Origin: Acetobacteraceae bacterium
GTDB taxonomy: Bacteria > Pseudomonadota > Alphaproteobacteria > Acetobacterales > Acetobacteraceae
NCBI GenBank assembly: GCA_027326105.1
Contig: DAHWFB010000002.1
Coordinates: forward strand, 1-40,596
Length of the DNA: 40,596 bases
Direction: 5' to 3'
The notes under the pieces were generated by a model. It searched no databases. It was not told where the DNA came from and saw only the letters and a list, made by a program, of their open reading frames with translations. This document shows, one piece after another, positions 1 through 12,147 of the stretch. A program made the translations under genes and the position numbers. How positions within the stretch are numbered: position 1 is the stretch's first letter; every line of letters starts with the position of its first letter.

Positions 1-1703
1 TCGCCGAGATGGCTGTCCTCCTCGTCGCCGATCGGGGTTTCCAGGCTGATCGGCTCCTTGGCGATCTTCAGCACCTTGCGCACTTTTTCCAGCGGCATCC
101 CGAGCTTTTCCGCCAGCTCCTCCGGTGCCGGCTCGCGGCCGATCTCGTGCAGCATCTGCCGCGAGGTGCGCACCAGCTTGTTGATTGTCTCGATCATGTG
201 GACCGGGATGCGGATGGTGCGCGCCTGGTCCGCGATCGAGCGGGTGATCGCCTGGCGGATCCACCATGTGGCGTAGGTCGAGAACTTGTAGCCGCGGCGG
301 TATTCGAACTTGTCCACCGCCTTCATCAGCCCGATGTTGCCTTCCTGGATGAGATCGAGGAACTGCAGGCCGCGATTGGTGTATTTCTTGGCGATCGAGA
401 TCACCAGGCGCAAATTGGCCTCGATCATCTCCTTCTTGGCCCGCGCCGAATCGCGCTCGCCGCGGCTCACCGTGGCATAGACCCGGCGGAATTCCTCGAT
501 CGGCAGCCCGGCATCCCCCGCCACTGCGCCGATGCGCGCACGGATCTCGCCGATCTGCGTCTGGTGGCGCGCCACGAACGGCTTCCACCCCTTGCCCGGC
601 AGCTGCCCGACGCGCTCCGCCCAGTTGGGGTCGAGCTCGTGGCCGCGATATTCGCGCAGGAACTCCTCGCGCCCGACCTTGACCGATTCGGCGAGCCGCA
701 TCAGTTGGCCCTCCAGCCCGGTGAGACGCTGGTTGAGCTCCTTGAGCTGGGCGACCAGCTCCTCGATGCGGTTGTTGTGCAGCCGCACCTGCTCGACCTT
801 GTGCACGAGCTCTTCGCGCAGCTTGTCGTAGGTCTTTTCCGAGCGCGCGCTGACATCGGCGCCGTGCGTCAGATTTTCCAGCCGCTTGATCTGGAGCTTG
901 TGGAACCGGCGATAGAGCGACTCGATTTCCTCGAAGGTGGCGAGCACCTCGGGCTTGACCTTCTCCTCGATGGCGGAGAGCGAAAGCCCGGCGCCTTCGC
1001 CGTCCTCGCCCTCGTCGGCATCCTCGGCGGGCTCGAAGCCGGCGACTGCGGGCTCGCCCGCGACGGGTGCGGCGATGGTCGCGGTGGCGACGGGGTCGGC
1101 GGCCGCCTGCATCGCCTCGAGATCGACGATGTCGCGCAGCAGCATCTTGCCGTTCTTCAGCGCGTCGTGCCAGGCGATGATGGCGCGGATGGTGAGCGGG
1201 CTCTCGCAGAGTCCGCCGATCATCATGTCGCGCCCGGCCTCGATGCGCTTGGCGATGGCGATCTCGCCCTCGCGCGAGAGCAGCTCGACGCTGCCCATCT
1301 CGCGCAGATACATGCGCACCGGATCGTCGGTGCGGCCGGCGGACTCCTCGTCCACGTTGCCGGCAGGCTCTTCCTCGACCTCGGCCTCGGGGGCCGCGCG
1401 CGGGGGGACGGGCTCGGCCTCCTCGGCCTCCTCGCCCTCGACGACCTGGATGCCCATCTCGCTGAGCATGGCCATCACATCCTCGATCTGTTCCGAACTG
1501 TTCTGGTCCGGCGGCAGGACGGCGTTGAGTTCGTCGAAGGTGATGTAGCCCCGTTCCTTGCCTTTGGCGATGAGCCGTTTCACCGCCGCGGATTCGGTGT
1601 CGAGCACGGTGGCGTCGGTGTCGGGCTCGGCGGTCGCCGTTTCCGTGGTGGTGGCGGGCTTGCTTGCCATGGCAGGGGCCTTTTGCGCGGTTTTCTGGGT
1701 CAT
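1..1703 (-). CDS. rpoD: RNA polymerase primary sigma factor RpoD (partial, C-terminus beyond the window)
   Basis: Housekeeping sigma-70 that directs RNA polymerase to vegetative promoters. I translated the minus strand by eye. An acidic N-terminal region 1.1 is followed by the region 1.2 motif [12 protein letters not shown] and the non-conserved region. Region 2 follows, with [34 protein letters not shown] and the -10-recognising [15 protein letters not shown]. The window ends in region 3 ([16 protein letters not shown]), so regions 3.2-4 are missing only because of the window edge; 567 codons are present. I chose the ATG at 1703. An in-frame ATG at 1670 with an AAAGG upstream is equally plausible. 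It lies downstream of dnaG on the same strand, the classic dnaG-rpoD order, but 334 bp away, so it may have its own promoter. Confidence 0.95.
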   Translation of the reverse strand, partial: MTQKTAQKAPAMASKPATTTETATAEPDTDATVLDTESAAVKRLIAKGKERGYITFDELNAVLPPDQNSSEQIEDVMAMLSEMGIQVVEGEEAEEAEPVPPRAAPEAEVEEEPAGNVDEESAGRTDDPVRMYLREMGSVELLSREGEIAIAKRIEAGRDMMIGGLCESPLTIRAIIAWHDALKNGKMLLRDIVDLEAMQAAADPVATATIAAPVAGEPAVAGFEPAEDADEGEDGEGAGLSLSAIEEKVKPEVLATFEEIESLYRRFHKLQIKRLENLTHGADVSARSEKTYDKLREELVHKVEQVRLHNNRIEELVAQLKELNQRLTGLEGQLMRLAESVKVGREEFLREYRGHELDPNWAERVGQLPGKGWKPFVARHQTQIGEIRARIGAVAGDAGLPIEEFRRVYATVSRGERDSARAKKEMIEANLRLVISIAKKYTNRGLQFLDLIQEGNIGLMKAVDKFEYRRGYKFSTYATWWIRQAITRSIADQARTIRIPVHMIETINKLVRTSRQMLHEIGREPAPEELAEKLGMPLEKVRKVLKIAKEPISLETPIGDEEDSHLG

Positions 1704-2037
1704 CTCGGGCTCAAGCGGCAGCGGCAGAGGGGCGGGACCGGCCGGCCGGAGTAACTGGGGTCGCGCCAGAAGGGCTCGCCCGCCCGCCCGCGCCATCGTC
1801 CCGCCGGCGTGGTGCGCGGCCGGTCATTGCCAACATCTGCCATCCCTCGGTTTCGGCCTCCGCTCGCTCCGGAACTGCCACGGCCAGGAGCCCGAACCGG
1901 GTATGCGCCCCGCGCGGCCCCACGCACCCGCCAGGCGGCCACGCGATCACCTGCGTCCACCGCCGACTCCGGGCAGGGCAATTGGTCAATCCCCCCCTCC
2001 CTGTCAAGGGCCGCCTCGCCTTGGTTTTCCATATCCT
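1704..2037 (-). promoter_or_regulatory. rpoD upstream region with candidate -35 element
   Basis: This 334-bp stretch between dnaG and rpoD holds no convincing gene. On the minus strand a perfect TTGACA lies at 2007-2002. It is followed by a G-rich run and CAATTG at 17-bp spacing, which is a poor -10. A second TTGACC sits at 1989-1984. The region could hold an rpoD-specific promoter, perhaps for a non-vegetative sigma, but only the -35 is clear. Confidence 0.3.
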
Positions 2038-3852
2038 CTAGCGCTTCCGCCGCGCCTCGGCGCCGGGTTCGGGTTCGTCTTCCTGCTCCGCCCGCAGCAT
2101 CTCTTCGCGCAGCCGGGGCAGCCTGGTCCAGGCGCCGGCGTCGTCGGGGTTGTCTGCGGCCCGGCGCTGCGCCTCGCCGAGCTGGACCGCGAGCGCGGCG
2201 CGCTCGATCTGGTTCATGATGTCGCGCCACCGCCACCGCGCCTCGGCGAGTCCGGCGGAATCGGGGCCGAACGGCGGCAGCGCGACCATGGTGCGGATCT
2301 GTTCGGCCTCGCTGCCCAGGCCGCGGGCCTGGAGATGGGCGAGCAGCATGGCGGAGCCGGCCATACCCGGCGCGGGCTCCCACTCCCGGATCGCCGCGCA
2401 CAGCCGCTCGCACGCGGCGGACAGGCGGACGCGGGCGAGCTCCTCTTCCACCTCGGCGGCCAGCGCGGGGCAGGCGAGCAGCAGCGCGGTCAGCACCCGG
2501 CCGCGCTCGCGCTCGGTCTCGGCGGCATCCGGTCGGGGCCGGGCCGCCGCCGCCGGCGCGGCACTCCGTCGCCACGGGTCTGCCACCCGCCCCCGCGGGC
2601 CGCGGCGGGAGGCGAAGTAGCGATCGCGCAGGGTGCGCAGATATTCGCGTGACAGCGCGCGGTCGGCGATGCACCCGGCGGCCTGCTCGATGCGGGCGAG
2701 GAAGCCGGCCCGCGCCTCGGGCGAATCCTCGCTCTGTCCGGCGCGCAGCTGGTCATAAAGCGCCTCGGCCAGCGGCCGGCGCGCCGCCAGCACCGCCTCG
2801 AACCCCTCCCGCCCCCGCGCGCGCACCAGCGAATCCGGGTCCTCGCCGGCCGGCAGCAGGGCGATCTCCAGGCTGCGCTCGGGCGCGAGCAGCGGCAGCG
2901 CGCGCTCGATCGCGCGCAGGCAGGCCCGCCCGCCGGCCGCGTCGGCGTCGAAGCAGAGCACGGGGCGCGGCGCGAGCCGCCAGAGCGCCGCCAGCTGTTC
3001 TTCGGTCAGCGCCGTCCCCAGCGGCGCCACCGCGCCGGTGAACCCGGCGCCGTGCAGGCTGATCACGTCGAGATAGCCTTCGACGACGATCACCGTGCCC
3101 CCCTCGCGCACCCCCGCGCGGGCGCGATCCAGCCCGAACAGGGTGCGGCGCTTGGCAAAAATCTCCGTCTCCGGCCCATTGAGATATTTCGGCTGCCCCT
3201 CGCCGAGGACGCGCCCGCCGAAGCTCACCATCCGCCCGCGCCCATCGCGGATCGGGAACATCACCCGGTTGAAGAAGAAATCGACCGCGCCGCGCTCGCC
3301 CTCCTTCATCACCCCCGCCGCGACGAGCTGCGCCGGGGTGATGCCCCGACCCGCCAGTTCGAGGGCGAGCGCCCCGCGCCCCTCGCCCGACCAGCCCAAC
3401 GACCAGGAGGCGATGGTCTCCTCCGTTAGTCCCCGCCCAAGGAGATAGGCGAGCGCCGCCCGCCCCTCGGGCGTGTGCAGCCGGCGGGCGAAGGACGCCG
3501 CCGCCGCCTCCAGAACCTCGGTGAGCGCGAGCCGCGCCCGTTCCGCTTCCGCCGCTGCCGGGGCAGGGCGAGGGACTTCGAGCCCGGCCTCGCCGGCCAG
3601 TCGCTCCACCGCTTCGGGGAACGAGGCCCCCTCGGTCTGCATCACGTAGCTGATGGCATCACCATGGGCGCCGCAGCCGAAACAATGGAAATGATCGTCG
3701 TAGACATAGAAGGACGGTGTCTTTTCGTTGTGGAACGGGCAGCACCCCTTCCACTCTCGCCCCGCCCGCTCGAGCCGCACCCGCCGCCCGACCAGCGCCG
3801 CGAGCGGCGTGCGCGCCCGCAATTCCTCGAGGAAGGACTCGGGCAGCGGCAT
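2038..3852 (-). CDS. dnaG: DNA primase DnaG
   Basis: Synthesises RNA primers at the replication fork, working with the DnaB helicase. The 604-aa protein has the usual family length. The N-terminal CHC2 zinc-binding domain shows C38-x2-H41 and C57-x2-C60. The TOPRIM catalytic domain has the conserved Glu in VVEGYLD (E258) and the acidic pair in CFDADAAGG (D302, D304). The C-terminal helicase-binding domain is less conserved and ends in a basic tail. The start codon overlaps the yqeY stop codon as TGATG, so the two are translationally coupled. It forms a cluster with yqeY and rpoD. Confidence 0.97.
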   Translation of the reverse strand: MPLPESFLEELRARTPLAALVGRRVRLERAGREWKGCCPFHNEKTPSFYVYDDHFHCFGCGAHGDAISYVMQTEGASFPEAVERLAGEAGLEVPRPAPAAAEAERARLALTEVLEAAAASFARRLHTPEGRAALAYLLGRGLTEETIASWSLGWSGEGRGALALELAGRGITPAQLVAAGVMKEGERGAVDFFFNRVMFPIRDGRGRMVSFGGRVLGEGQPKYLNGPETEIFAKRRTLFGLDRARAGVREGGTVIVVEGYLDVISLHGAGFTGAVAPLGTALTEEQLAALWRLAPRPVLCFDADAAGGRACLRAIERALPLLAPERSLEIALLPAGEDPDSLVRARGREGFEAVLAARRPLAEALYDQLRAGQSEDSPEARAGFLARIEQAAGCIADRALSREYLRTLRDRYFASRRGPRGRVADPWRRSAAPAAAARPRPDAAETERERGRVLTALLLACPALAAEVEEELARVRLSAACERLCAAIREWEPAPGMAGSAMLLAHLQARGLGSEAEQIRTMVALPPFGPDSAGLAEARWRWRDIMNQIERAALAVQLGEAQRRAADNPDDAGAWTRLPRLREEMLRAEQEDEPEPGAEARRKR

Positions 3853-4307
3853 CAGGAGGCCAGCCGCGTCCGCACCAGCGGGCCGGCGGCGGCGAGATCG
3901 ATCGCCGCCCCATGGCGTGCCTTCAGCGCTGCCATCACCTTGCCCATATCCTTGATCCCGCTCGCCCCGGTCTCGGCGAGCGCCCCGGCGACCGCCTCCG
4001 CCAGCGCCGCCTCCCCGAGGGATGCGGGCAGGAAACCCTCGATCACCACGATCTCCCCCTCCTCGCGGGCGGCGAGCTCCGGCCGGTTGCCCTGGCGATA
4101 GAGGGCGGCGGATTCGCGGCGGGACTTCACCATGCCGCGCAGCATGGACTGGATTTCCGCCTCCCCCACCTCCTGCCCACCCGGCCGGGCGGCGATCTCC
4201 ACCTCCTTGAGCCGAGCCAGCACCAGCCGAAGCGTGGAAACGCGCAAACCATCCCCCGCCTTCAGCGCGGTCTTGAGTTCGGTGGTGAATTGCTCCCGCA
4301 GCGGCAT
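3852..4307 (-). CDS. yqeY: GatB/YqeY domain-containing protein
   Basis: Small YqeY-family protein (151 aa), homologous to the tRNA-binding tail domain of the GatB subunit of glutamyl-tRNA amidotransferase. Its exact role is not established. Recognised by the N-terminal pattern LREQFTTELKTALKAGD, the central YRQGNRPELAAREEGEI and the C-terminal DMGKVMAALKARHG. I prefer the ATG at 4307, because a GGAG sits 6 bases upstream; a GTG directly in front (4310) is the alternative but leaves only 3 bases. It is the first gene of the minus-strand yqeY-dnaG-rpoD cluster and shares a 137-bp divergent region with carA. Confidence 0.9.
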   Translation of the reverse strand: MPLREQFTTELKTALKAGDGLRVSTLRLVLARLKEVEIAARPGGQEVGEAEIQSMLRGMVKSRRESAALYRQGNRPELAAREEGEIVVIEGFLPASLGEAALAEAVAGALAETGASGIKDMGKVMAALKARHGAAIDLAAAGPLVRTRLAS

Positions 4308-4355
4308 CACGGTCTCCGGAAATGGGTCTCTACCTATAGGGGGATTTCAAGGGGT

Positions 4356-4410
4356 GGAGAAAATTTCCGACAGCCTTCGTCGATCTTGATTCCGGAGAAA
4401 GTTTCCGCCA
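4356..4410. repeat. Tandem 17-bp direct repeat upstream of carA (candidate operator)
   Basis: GGAGAAAATTTCCGACA at 4356-4372 recurs as GGAGAAAGTTTCCGCCA at 4394-4410: 15 of 17 bases match, with a 38-bp period. Each unit is itself an imperfect dyad (GGA...TTTCC). A shortened inverted half (GGAAACCTCC) lies at 4424-4433. The pair sits between yqeY and carA, 35 bp before the carA start, as expected for an operator. The CarA encoded next door carries a DNA-binding-type domain, so it is an obvious candidate ligand; this is inference only. Confidence 0.6.
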
Positions 4411-4444
4411 TGGAAGCCCGCGTGGAAACCTCCAGGAATCCCCC

Positions 4445-5800
4445 ATGACCGTCACCGTCTCCGACATCATCGAGCGCCTGGGCGGGCCGGAGCAGGTTGC
4501 CCGGTTGACCCAGGTCAGCACCGAGGCAGTGCGCAAGTGGCGTGCCTCGGGTGCCGTCCCCTCCCGCCATTGGCCGGCGATCCTCGCCGCGACCGGCCTG
4601 GGGCTGGCCGACCTGCCCGGTGCCGCCCCGCCCGCCGCCGAGCCCGACCAGCCGCCTCCGGGCGCGGACGCGGCGCTGCTGCTCGCCGATGGTGCGCTGT
4701 TCTGGGGTCGCGGCTTCGGCGCCCCTACCCCGCCCGAAGGCGGCGCGCCGGCCGAGCTCTGCTTCAATACCGCCATGACCGGCTACCAGGAGGTGCTGAC
4801 CGATCCGTCCTACGCCGGCCAGATCATCACCTTCACGTTCCCCCATATCGGCAACGTCGGCACCAACGACGAGGACCTGGAAGCGACCAACCCGGCCGCC
4901 CGTGGCCTGGTGCTGAAGGAGGACATCACCGCGCCTTCCAACTGGCGCGCCCGCGGCGGCCTCGCCGCATGGGCGCGGCGCTGCGGCCTGCCCGGCATCG
5001 CCGGGCTCGACACCCGTGCCCTCACCCTGCGCATCCGCGATGGCGGCCCGCCCGCCGCGGCCATCCTCCATCCCGCCGGTGGCCGCTTCGATTTCCCCGC
5101 CGCCCGTGCCCGCCTCGCGGTCTGGCCGGGGCTCGAAGGAATGGACCTCGCCCGCGAGGTCACCTGCCGGCAGAGCTATGCCTGGGACGAGACCGCCTGG
5201 GCCTGGCCCGCCGGCTACGGCCGCCAGAATGCACCGCGCCACCATGTCGTCGCGGTGGATTACGGGGCCAAGCGCAACATCCTGCGCTCGCTCGCCGGTG
5301 CCGGCTGCCGGGTCAGCGTGGTGCCCGCGACCGTGACCGCCGAGGAGATCCTCTCCCGCCGGCCCGATGGGGTGTTTCTCTCCAACGGCCCCGGCGATCC
5401 GGCGGCCACCGGCACCTATGCGCTCCCCGCCATCCGTGGCGTGCTCGCCGCCGGCGTGCCGCTGTTCGGCATTTGCCTCGGCCATCAGTTGCTCGCGCTC
5501 GCGCTCGGCGCGCGCACCTTCAAGCTCGCCCGCGGCCATCGCGGCGCCAACCAGCCGGTCAAGGAACTCGCCACCGGCCGGGTCGAGATCACCAGCCAGA
5601 ACCACGGCTTCGCCGTCGACCCCGCGAGCCTGCCGGAGGGGGTCAGTGAAACCCACGTGAGCCTGTTCGACGGCACCAACGAAGGCATCGCGGTGCGCGA
5701 CCGACAGGTCTTCTCCGTGCAATACCACCCCGAAGCGAGCCCGGGCCCGACCGACGCGCACCATCTCTTCGCGCGCTTCGTCGCCATGATGGAGGGTTGA
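4445..5800 (+). CDS. carA: Carbamoyl-phosphate synthase small subunit with N-terminal HTH domain
   Basis: Glutamine amidotransferase subunit that supplies ammonia to CarB for carbamoyl phosphate, the precursor of pyrimidines and arginine. At 451 aa it is about 70 residues longer than E. coli CarA (382). Residues 5-58 form a Cro/YdaS-like helix-turn-helix ([20 protein letters not shown], then W32 and HWPAI). A Pro/Ala linker (about 59-75) leads to the ordinary CarA core ([14 protein letters not shown] onward). The class I amidotransferase site is intact: nucleophile C344 in GICLGHQ, and H428 and E430 in YHPEASPG. The ATG at 4445 has AGGAA 7 bases upstream, so the HTH is inside the translated gene. 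carB follows one base after the stop. Confidence 0.95.
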   Translation: MTVTVSDIIERLGGPEQVARLTQVSTEAVRKWRASGAVPSRHWPAILAATGLGLADLPGAAPPAAEPDQPPPGADAALLLADGALFWGRGFGAPTPPEGGAPAELCFNTAMTGYQEVLTDPSYAGQIITFTFPHIGNVGTNDEDLEATNPAARGLVLKEDITAPSNWRARGGLAAWARRCGLPGIAGLDTRALTLRIRDGGPPAAAILHPAGGRFDFPAARARLAVWPGLEGMDLAREVTCRQSYAWDETAWAWPAGYGRQNAPRHHVVAVDYGAKRNILRSLAGAGCRVSVVPATVTAEEILSRRPDGVFLSNGPGDPAATGTYALPAIRGVLAAGVPLFGICLGHQLLALALGARTFKLARGHRGANQPVKELATGRVEITSQNHGFAVDPASLPEGVSETHVSLFDGTNEGIAVRDRQVFSVQYHPEASPGPTDAHHLFARFVAMMEG

Positions 5801-5801
5801 G

Positions 5802-9044
<3,243 letters not shown>

Positions 9045-9082
9045 GCGAGGCGTCCGCCCGTCGGGGTTGCGCCTCGCTTTCC
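9045..9082 (+). terminator. Probable carAB terminator
   Basis: GCGAGGCG at 9045-9052 pairs perfectly with CGCCTCGC at 9070-9077, with a 17-nt loop that can form a small internal hairpin. TTTCCTTTCC follows from 9078. It begins right after the carB stop codon and precedes greA. The U-tract is interrupted, so termination may be partial. Confidence 0.55.
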
Positions 9083-9143
9083 TTTCCGCTTTCCGCCACT
9101 CCGATCCCTCGTTTCCCCGCTATTTTCGTTCAAGGATGCCGCC

Positions 9144-9617
9144 TTGCAAAAATTCCCGATGACCGCTGCCGGACTGCAGCAGATCGAGGAGGAACTCCGC
9201 CACCTGAAGTCGCAGGAGCGGCCGGCGATCATCCGTGCCATCGCCGAGGCGCGCAGCCAGGGCGATCTTTCGGAGAACGCCGAATACCACGCGGCCCGCG
9301 AACGCCAGTCCTTCATCGAGGGCCGCATCGCGGAACTGGAGGAGGTGGTCTCCGCCGCCGAGGTGATCGATCCTGCCGCGCTCTCCGGCGAGCACGTGAA
9401 GTTCGGCGCGCATGTCTGGCTGGTGGACGAGGAGAGCGAGCAGGAAGCCACCTATCAGATCGTCGGCGTCCATGAGGCCGACATCAAGCGAGGCCGGCTC
9501 TCGGTTTCCTCGCCGCTGGCCAAGGCGCTGATCGGCAAGAAGACCGGCGACACCATCTCGGTTCCCGCCCCGGGCGGTGATCGGTCCTACGAAATCCTCG
9601 GTGTCCGCTTCGGGTGA
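9144..9617 (+). CDS. greA: Transcription elongation factor GreA
   Basis: Binds the secondary channel of RNA polymerase and stimulates cleavage of backtracked transcripts. The 157-aa product has the N-terminal coiled coil (LQQIEEELRHLKSQERPAI, then GDLSENAEYHAARERQ, which bears the acidic tip) and the C-terminal FKBP-like domain (SPLAKALIGKKTGDTISVPAP). I use the TTG at 9144: it has AAGGA 7 bases upstream and gives the family-typical N-terminus MQKFPMT. An ATG at 9159 would remove conserved residues. It is the first gene of a plus-strand run that continues through ilvA, apaG, a methyltransferase and apt. Confidence 0.95.
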   Translation: MQKFPMTAAGLQQIEEELRHLKSQERPAIIRAIAEARSQGDLSENAEYHAARERQSFIEGRIAELEEVVSAAEVIDPAALSGEHVKFGAHVWLVDEESEQEATYQIVGVHEADIKRGRLSVSSPLAKALIGKKTGDTISVPAPGGDRSYEILGVRFG

Positions 9618-9627
9618 ACGCGCGCCG

Positions 9628-10824
9628 ATGATCAGCATCGCCGACGTCCGTGCGGCCGCGGTGCGGATCGCCGGCAGGGTGATGCGTACGCCCGCCATCG
9701 TGAGCGATGGACTCTCGCGTGCGACCGGGGCGCGGATCGTGCTCAAGCTCGACAGTCTCCAGGCCACCGGCGCCTTCAAGGAGCGCGGTGCGGCCAACCG
9801 TCTCGCGCTGCTCTCGCCCGCCGAGCGGGCCGCCGGCGTCATCGCCATGTCGGCCGGCAACCACGCCCAGGCGGTGGCCCGCCACGCCCGTCTGCTCGGT
9901 ATCGCCGCCACCATCGTCATGCCGCGCTTCACGCCGGCGACCAAGGTCACCCGCACCCAGGCCTGGGGGGCCGAGGTGGTGCTGTTCGGCGACACCCTGG
10001 CCGAGGCCGCGGCCCACGCCCACGAACGCGCCGCGGCCGAGGGGATGGTCTTCATCCACCCCTACGACGATCCCGCGGTGATGGCCGGGCAGGGAACGCT
10101 GGCGCTCGAACTGCTCGAGGACCATCCCGGGATCGATACACTGGTGATCCCGGTCGGCGGTGGCGGGCTGCTCGCCGGCTGCGCGGTCGCCGCCCGCGCG
10201 GTCAAGCCGGGGATCGCGGTCTTCGGGGTCGAGGTCGAATCCTACGCCCCGCTCGCCCAGCGCCTTGCCGGCCAGCCGGTTTCGGTGGGCGGAGCCACCA
10301 TCGCCGAAGGCATCGCGGTGCGCGACATCGGCGAGCGGCCCTTCGCGGTGGCGCGCGATCTTGGCCTCGAAGTGCTGGTGGTGCCGGAGGTCGCCGTCGA
10401 ACAGGCGATCGCGCTGCTGGTGGAAGGTGCCAAGCTGGTCGCCGAGGGCGCCGGTGCTGCCGGTCTCGCCGCCCTCCTCGCCTTCCCCGAGCGTTTCGCC
10501 GGCCGCACCGTCGGCATCCCGCTCTGCGGTGGCAATATCGACAGCCGGGCGCTCGCCAACGTGCTCCAGCGCAACCTCCTGCGCGACGGGCGCATCCTGC
10601 GCTTCGCCATGGAGATCCCCGATCGTCCCGGCGTTCTGGCGGACATCGCCGCGCGTATCGGCAACGAAGGTGGCAACATCATCGAGGTCATCCACCAGCG
10701 CCTTTTTTCCTCTCCTTCGGTGCAGGACGCCCGCCTCGAAGTGGTGGTGGAGGCGCGCGACGCTACCCACGGCGCCGCCATCGCCGCGGCGCTCGAGGCG
10801 GCCTATATCGTGCGTCGTGTATAG
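9628..10824 (+). CDS. ilvA: Threonine ammonia-lyase (PLP-dependent, ACT domain)
   Basis: Deaminates threonine (and often serine) to 2-oxobutyrate, the entry to isoleucine synthesis or threonine breakdown. The 398-aa protein has the PLP lysine K51 in ATGAFKERGA, the substrate loop SAGNHAQAVA and the phosphate-binding glycines in VPVGGGGLLAG. A single C-terminal ACT domain (about 325-398; RFAMEIPDRPGVLADIAARI) suggests allosteric control by an amino acid. This domain layout matches the roughly 400-aa alphaproteobacterial form, not the 514-aa E. coli IlvA. I chose the ATG at 9628 (MISIADVRAA), 10 bases after the greA stop; an upstream ATG at 9577 lies inside greA. Confidence 0.92.
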   Translation: MISIADVRAAAVRIAGRVMRTPAIVSDGLSRATGARIVLKLDSLQATGAFKERGAANRLALLSPAERAAGVIAMSAGNHAQAVARHARLLGIAATIVMPRFTPATKVTRTQAWGAEVVLFGDTLAEAAAHAHERAAAEGMVFIHPYDDPAVMAGQGTLALELLEDHPGIDTLVIPVGGGGLLAGCAVAARAVKPGIAVFGVEVESYAPLAQRLAGQPVSVGGATIAEGIAVRDIGERPFAVARDLGLEVLVVPEVAVEQAIALLVEGAKLVAEGAGAAGLAALLAFPERFAGRTVGIPLCGGNIDSRALANVLQRNLLRDGRILRFAMEIPDRPGVLADIAARIGNEGGNIIEVIHQRLFSSPSVQDARLEVVVEARDATHGAAIAAALEAAYIVRRV

Positions 10825-10861
10825 TGGCGCTGGCGACTCCTTGCAGGGACGGAGGCGGAGC

Positions 10862-11266
10862 ATGGGCGCGGCCTTCAGCGAGACGACCAGGGGGATCAGG
10901 GTCAGCGTCGAGCCCTACTACCTCGACGACCAGTCCCAGCCGGAGGAGGGCCGCTACGTCTGGGCCTATCGGGTGCGGATCGAAAACAAGGGCGCCGAGA
11001 CGGTCCAGCTCGTCCGCCGCACCTGGCACATCACGGACGCTCGCGGCCGCACCCAGCACGTCCACGGCGCCGGCGTGGTCGGCGAGCAGCCCACCCTGGA
11101 GCCCGGCGAGGCCTTCGAATACACCTCCGGCACCCCGCTCGAGACCCCCTCAGGGTTCATGGTCGGCGCCTACCACATGGTGGTGACCACCTCGGGCGAG
11201 CGCTTCGACGTGGCGATCCCCGCCTTCAGCCTGGACGTTCCCCACGAAGGCCGCCGGCTGCATTGA
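10862..11266 (+). CDS. apaG: ApaG domain protein
   Basis: ApaG-family protein (134 aa, fibronectin-like beta-sandwich fold). It has been linked to Co2+/Mg2+ efflux phenotypes in enterobacteria, but the biochemical function is unsettled. Typical motifs: a start resembling the family (TRGIRVSVEPYYL), YVWAYRVRIENKGAETVQL, RRTWHITDARG, GEQPTLEPGEAFEYTSG and the C-terminal FSLDVP. The ATG at 10862 is preceded by a GGAG. The gene lies 37 bp after ilvA, and its stop overlaps the apparent beginning of the next coding region. Confidence 0.92.
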   Translation: MGAAFSETTRGIRVSVEPYYLDDQSQPEEGRYVWAYRVRIENKGAETVQLVRRTWHITDARGRTQHVHGAGVVGEQPTLEPGEAFEYTSGTPLETPSGFMVGAYHMVVTTSGERFDVAIPAFSLDVPHEGRRLH

Positions 11267-12101
11267 CACCACCGCCGCCCGGCGCGCCTACGCGCAGGCG
11301 CTCGCCCGCCACGCCCATGTCGAAAGCCGGTCCATTCTGGCGGCGTTCGCGACCGTTCCGCGCGAGCGCTTCCTCCCGCCGCCGCCCTGGCACGTGCTCG
11401 GCGCGGCCGCAACCCGTACCTGCGACCCCAACGAGGTCTATCGCGACGCGCTGATCGCGCTTGCCCCCGCGCGCGGTATCAACAACGGTCAGCCCAGCCT
11501 GTGGGCGGCGATGTTCGAGCGGCTCGCGGTCCGCCCTGGCGAGCGCGTGCTCCATCTCGGCTGCGGCGGCGGCTACTATAGCGCCATCCTCGCCGAGCTG
11601 GTCGGCCCGGGGGGCTTCGTGCGTGCCTTCGAGATCGAGCCGAGGCTCGCCGCACTCGCCCGCCGCGCGCTCGCGCCGTGGCCGTGGGTGCGGGTGCGCC
11701 GGGCCGATGCGGCGCGTGATGTTTTCGCGCCCGCCGATCTTCCCGCCGACATCCTGCTCGCCAGCGCCGGCGCCACCCATCCGCTTCCTGCCTGGCTGGA
11801 TGCGATCGCGCCGGGCGGGCGGCTGCTGCTGCCGCTCACCGATAGTCTCGACCAGGGCACGATGCTGCTCCTCGCCCGCGGGGAAAATGGCTTCTCGGCC
11901 CGCTTCCTCCAGCGCGTCGCTTTCATCCCCTTCCGCGGCGCCCGCGACGCCGAGACCGCCCGCGACCTCGCCGCGGCGCTGCGCCGCGACGGCGGCGCCT
12001 CCGTCCGCTCGCTCCGGCGCGACCCCCACCCGGCGGCGGCCGACTGCTGGCTGCATCGCCCCGATGTCTGCCTTTCGACCCGCGGCGCGGAAAGCGGCTG
12101 A
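11262..12101 (+). CDS. Protein-L-isoaspartate O-methyltransferase-like SAM methyltransferase (start codon uncertain)
   Basis: Class I SAM-dependent methyltransferase of the PCMT group, which repairs isoaspartyl residues in damaged proteins. SAM-binding motif I is [20 protein letters not shown]. Upstream is [16 protein letters not shown]; the later [22 protein letters not shown] is the PCMT-like post-motif region. The first obvious start is GTG at 11394 (235 aa). However, the same frame stays open back to 11187, and from 11265 it encodes a typical PCMT N-terminus ([20 protein letters not shown], then VPRERFLP). That segment has no ATG, GTG or TTG. The only start-like codon is ATT at 11262, overlapping the apaG TGA, giving 279 aa. 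I annotate from there. Family assignment is firmer than the start. Confidence 0.75.
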   Translation: MDTTAARRAYAQALARHAHVESRSILAAFATVPRERFLPPPPWHVLGAAATRTCDPNEVYRDALIALAPARGINNGQPSLWAAMFERLAVRPGERVLHLGCGGGYYSAILAELVGPGGFVRAFEIEPRLAALARRALAPWPWVRVRRADAARDVFAPADLPADILLASAGATHPLPAWLDAIAPGGRLLLPLTDSLDQGTMLLLARGENGFSARFLQRVAFIPFRGARDAETARDLAAALRRDGGASVRSLRRDPHPAAADCWLHRPDVCLSTRGAESG

Positions 12102-12147
12102 TCGCGGCCGCGGTTGCTCCCCGGCCGATCTCGGCTATACAGCCGGC

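Noticed and set aside
9-1754. A 581-codon plus-strand frame over rpoD
   Set aside because: Antisense shadow; the minus strand encodes clear sigma-70 regions 1.2 and 2.
11388-11402. TGGCACGTGCTCGGC, resembling a sigma-54 promoter
   Set aside because: It has GG-N10-GC spacing but a poor -12 half (CGGC rather than TTGC) and lies inside the methyltransferase coding sequence.
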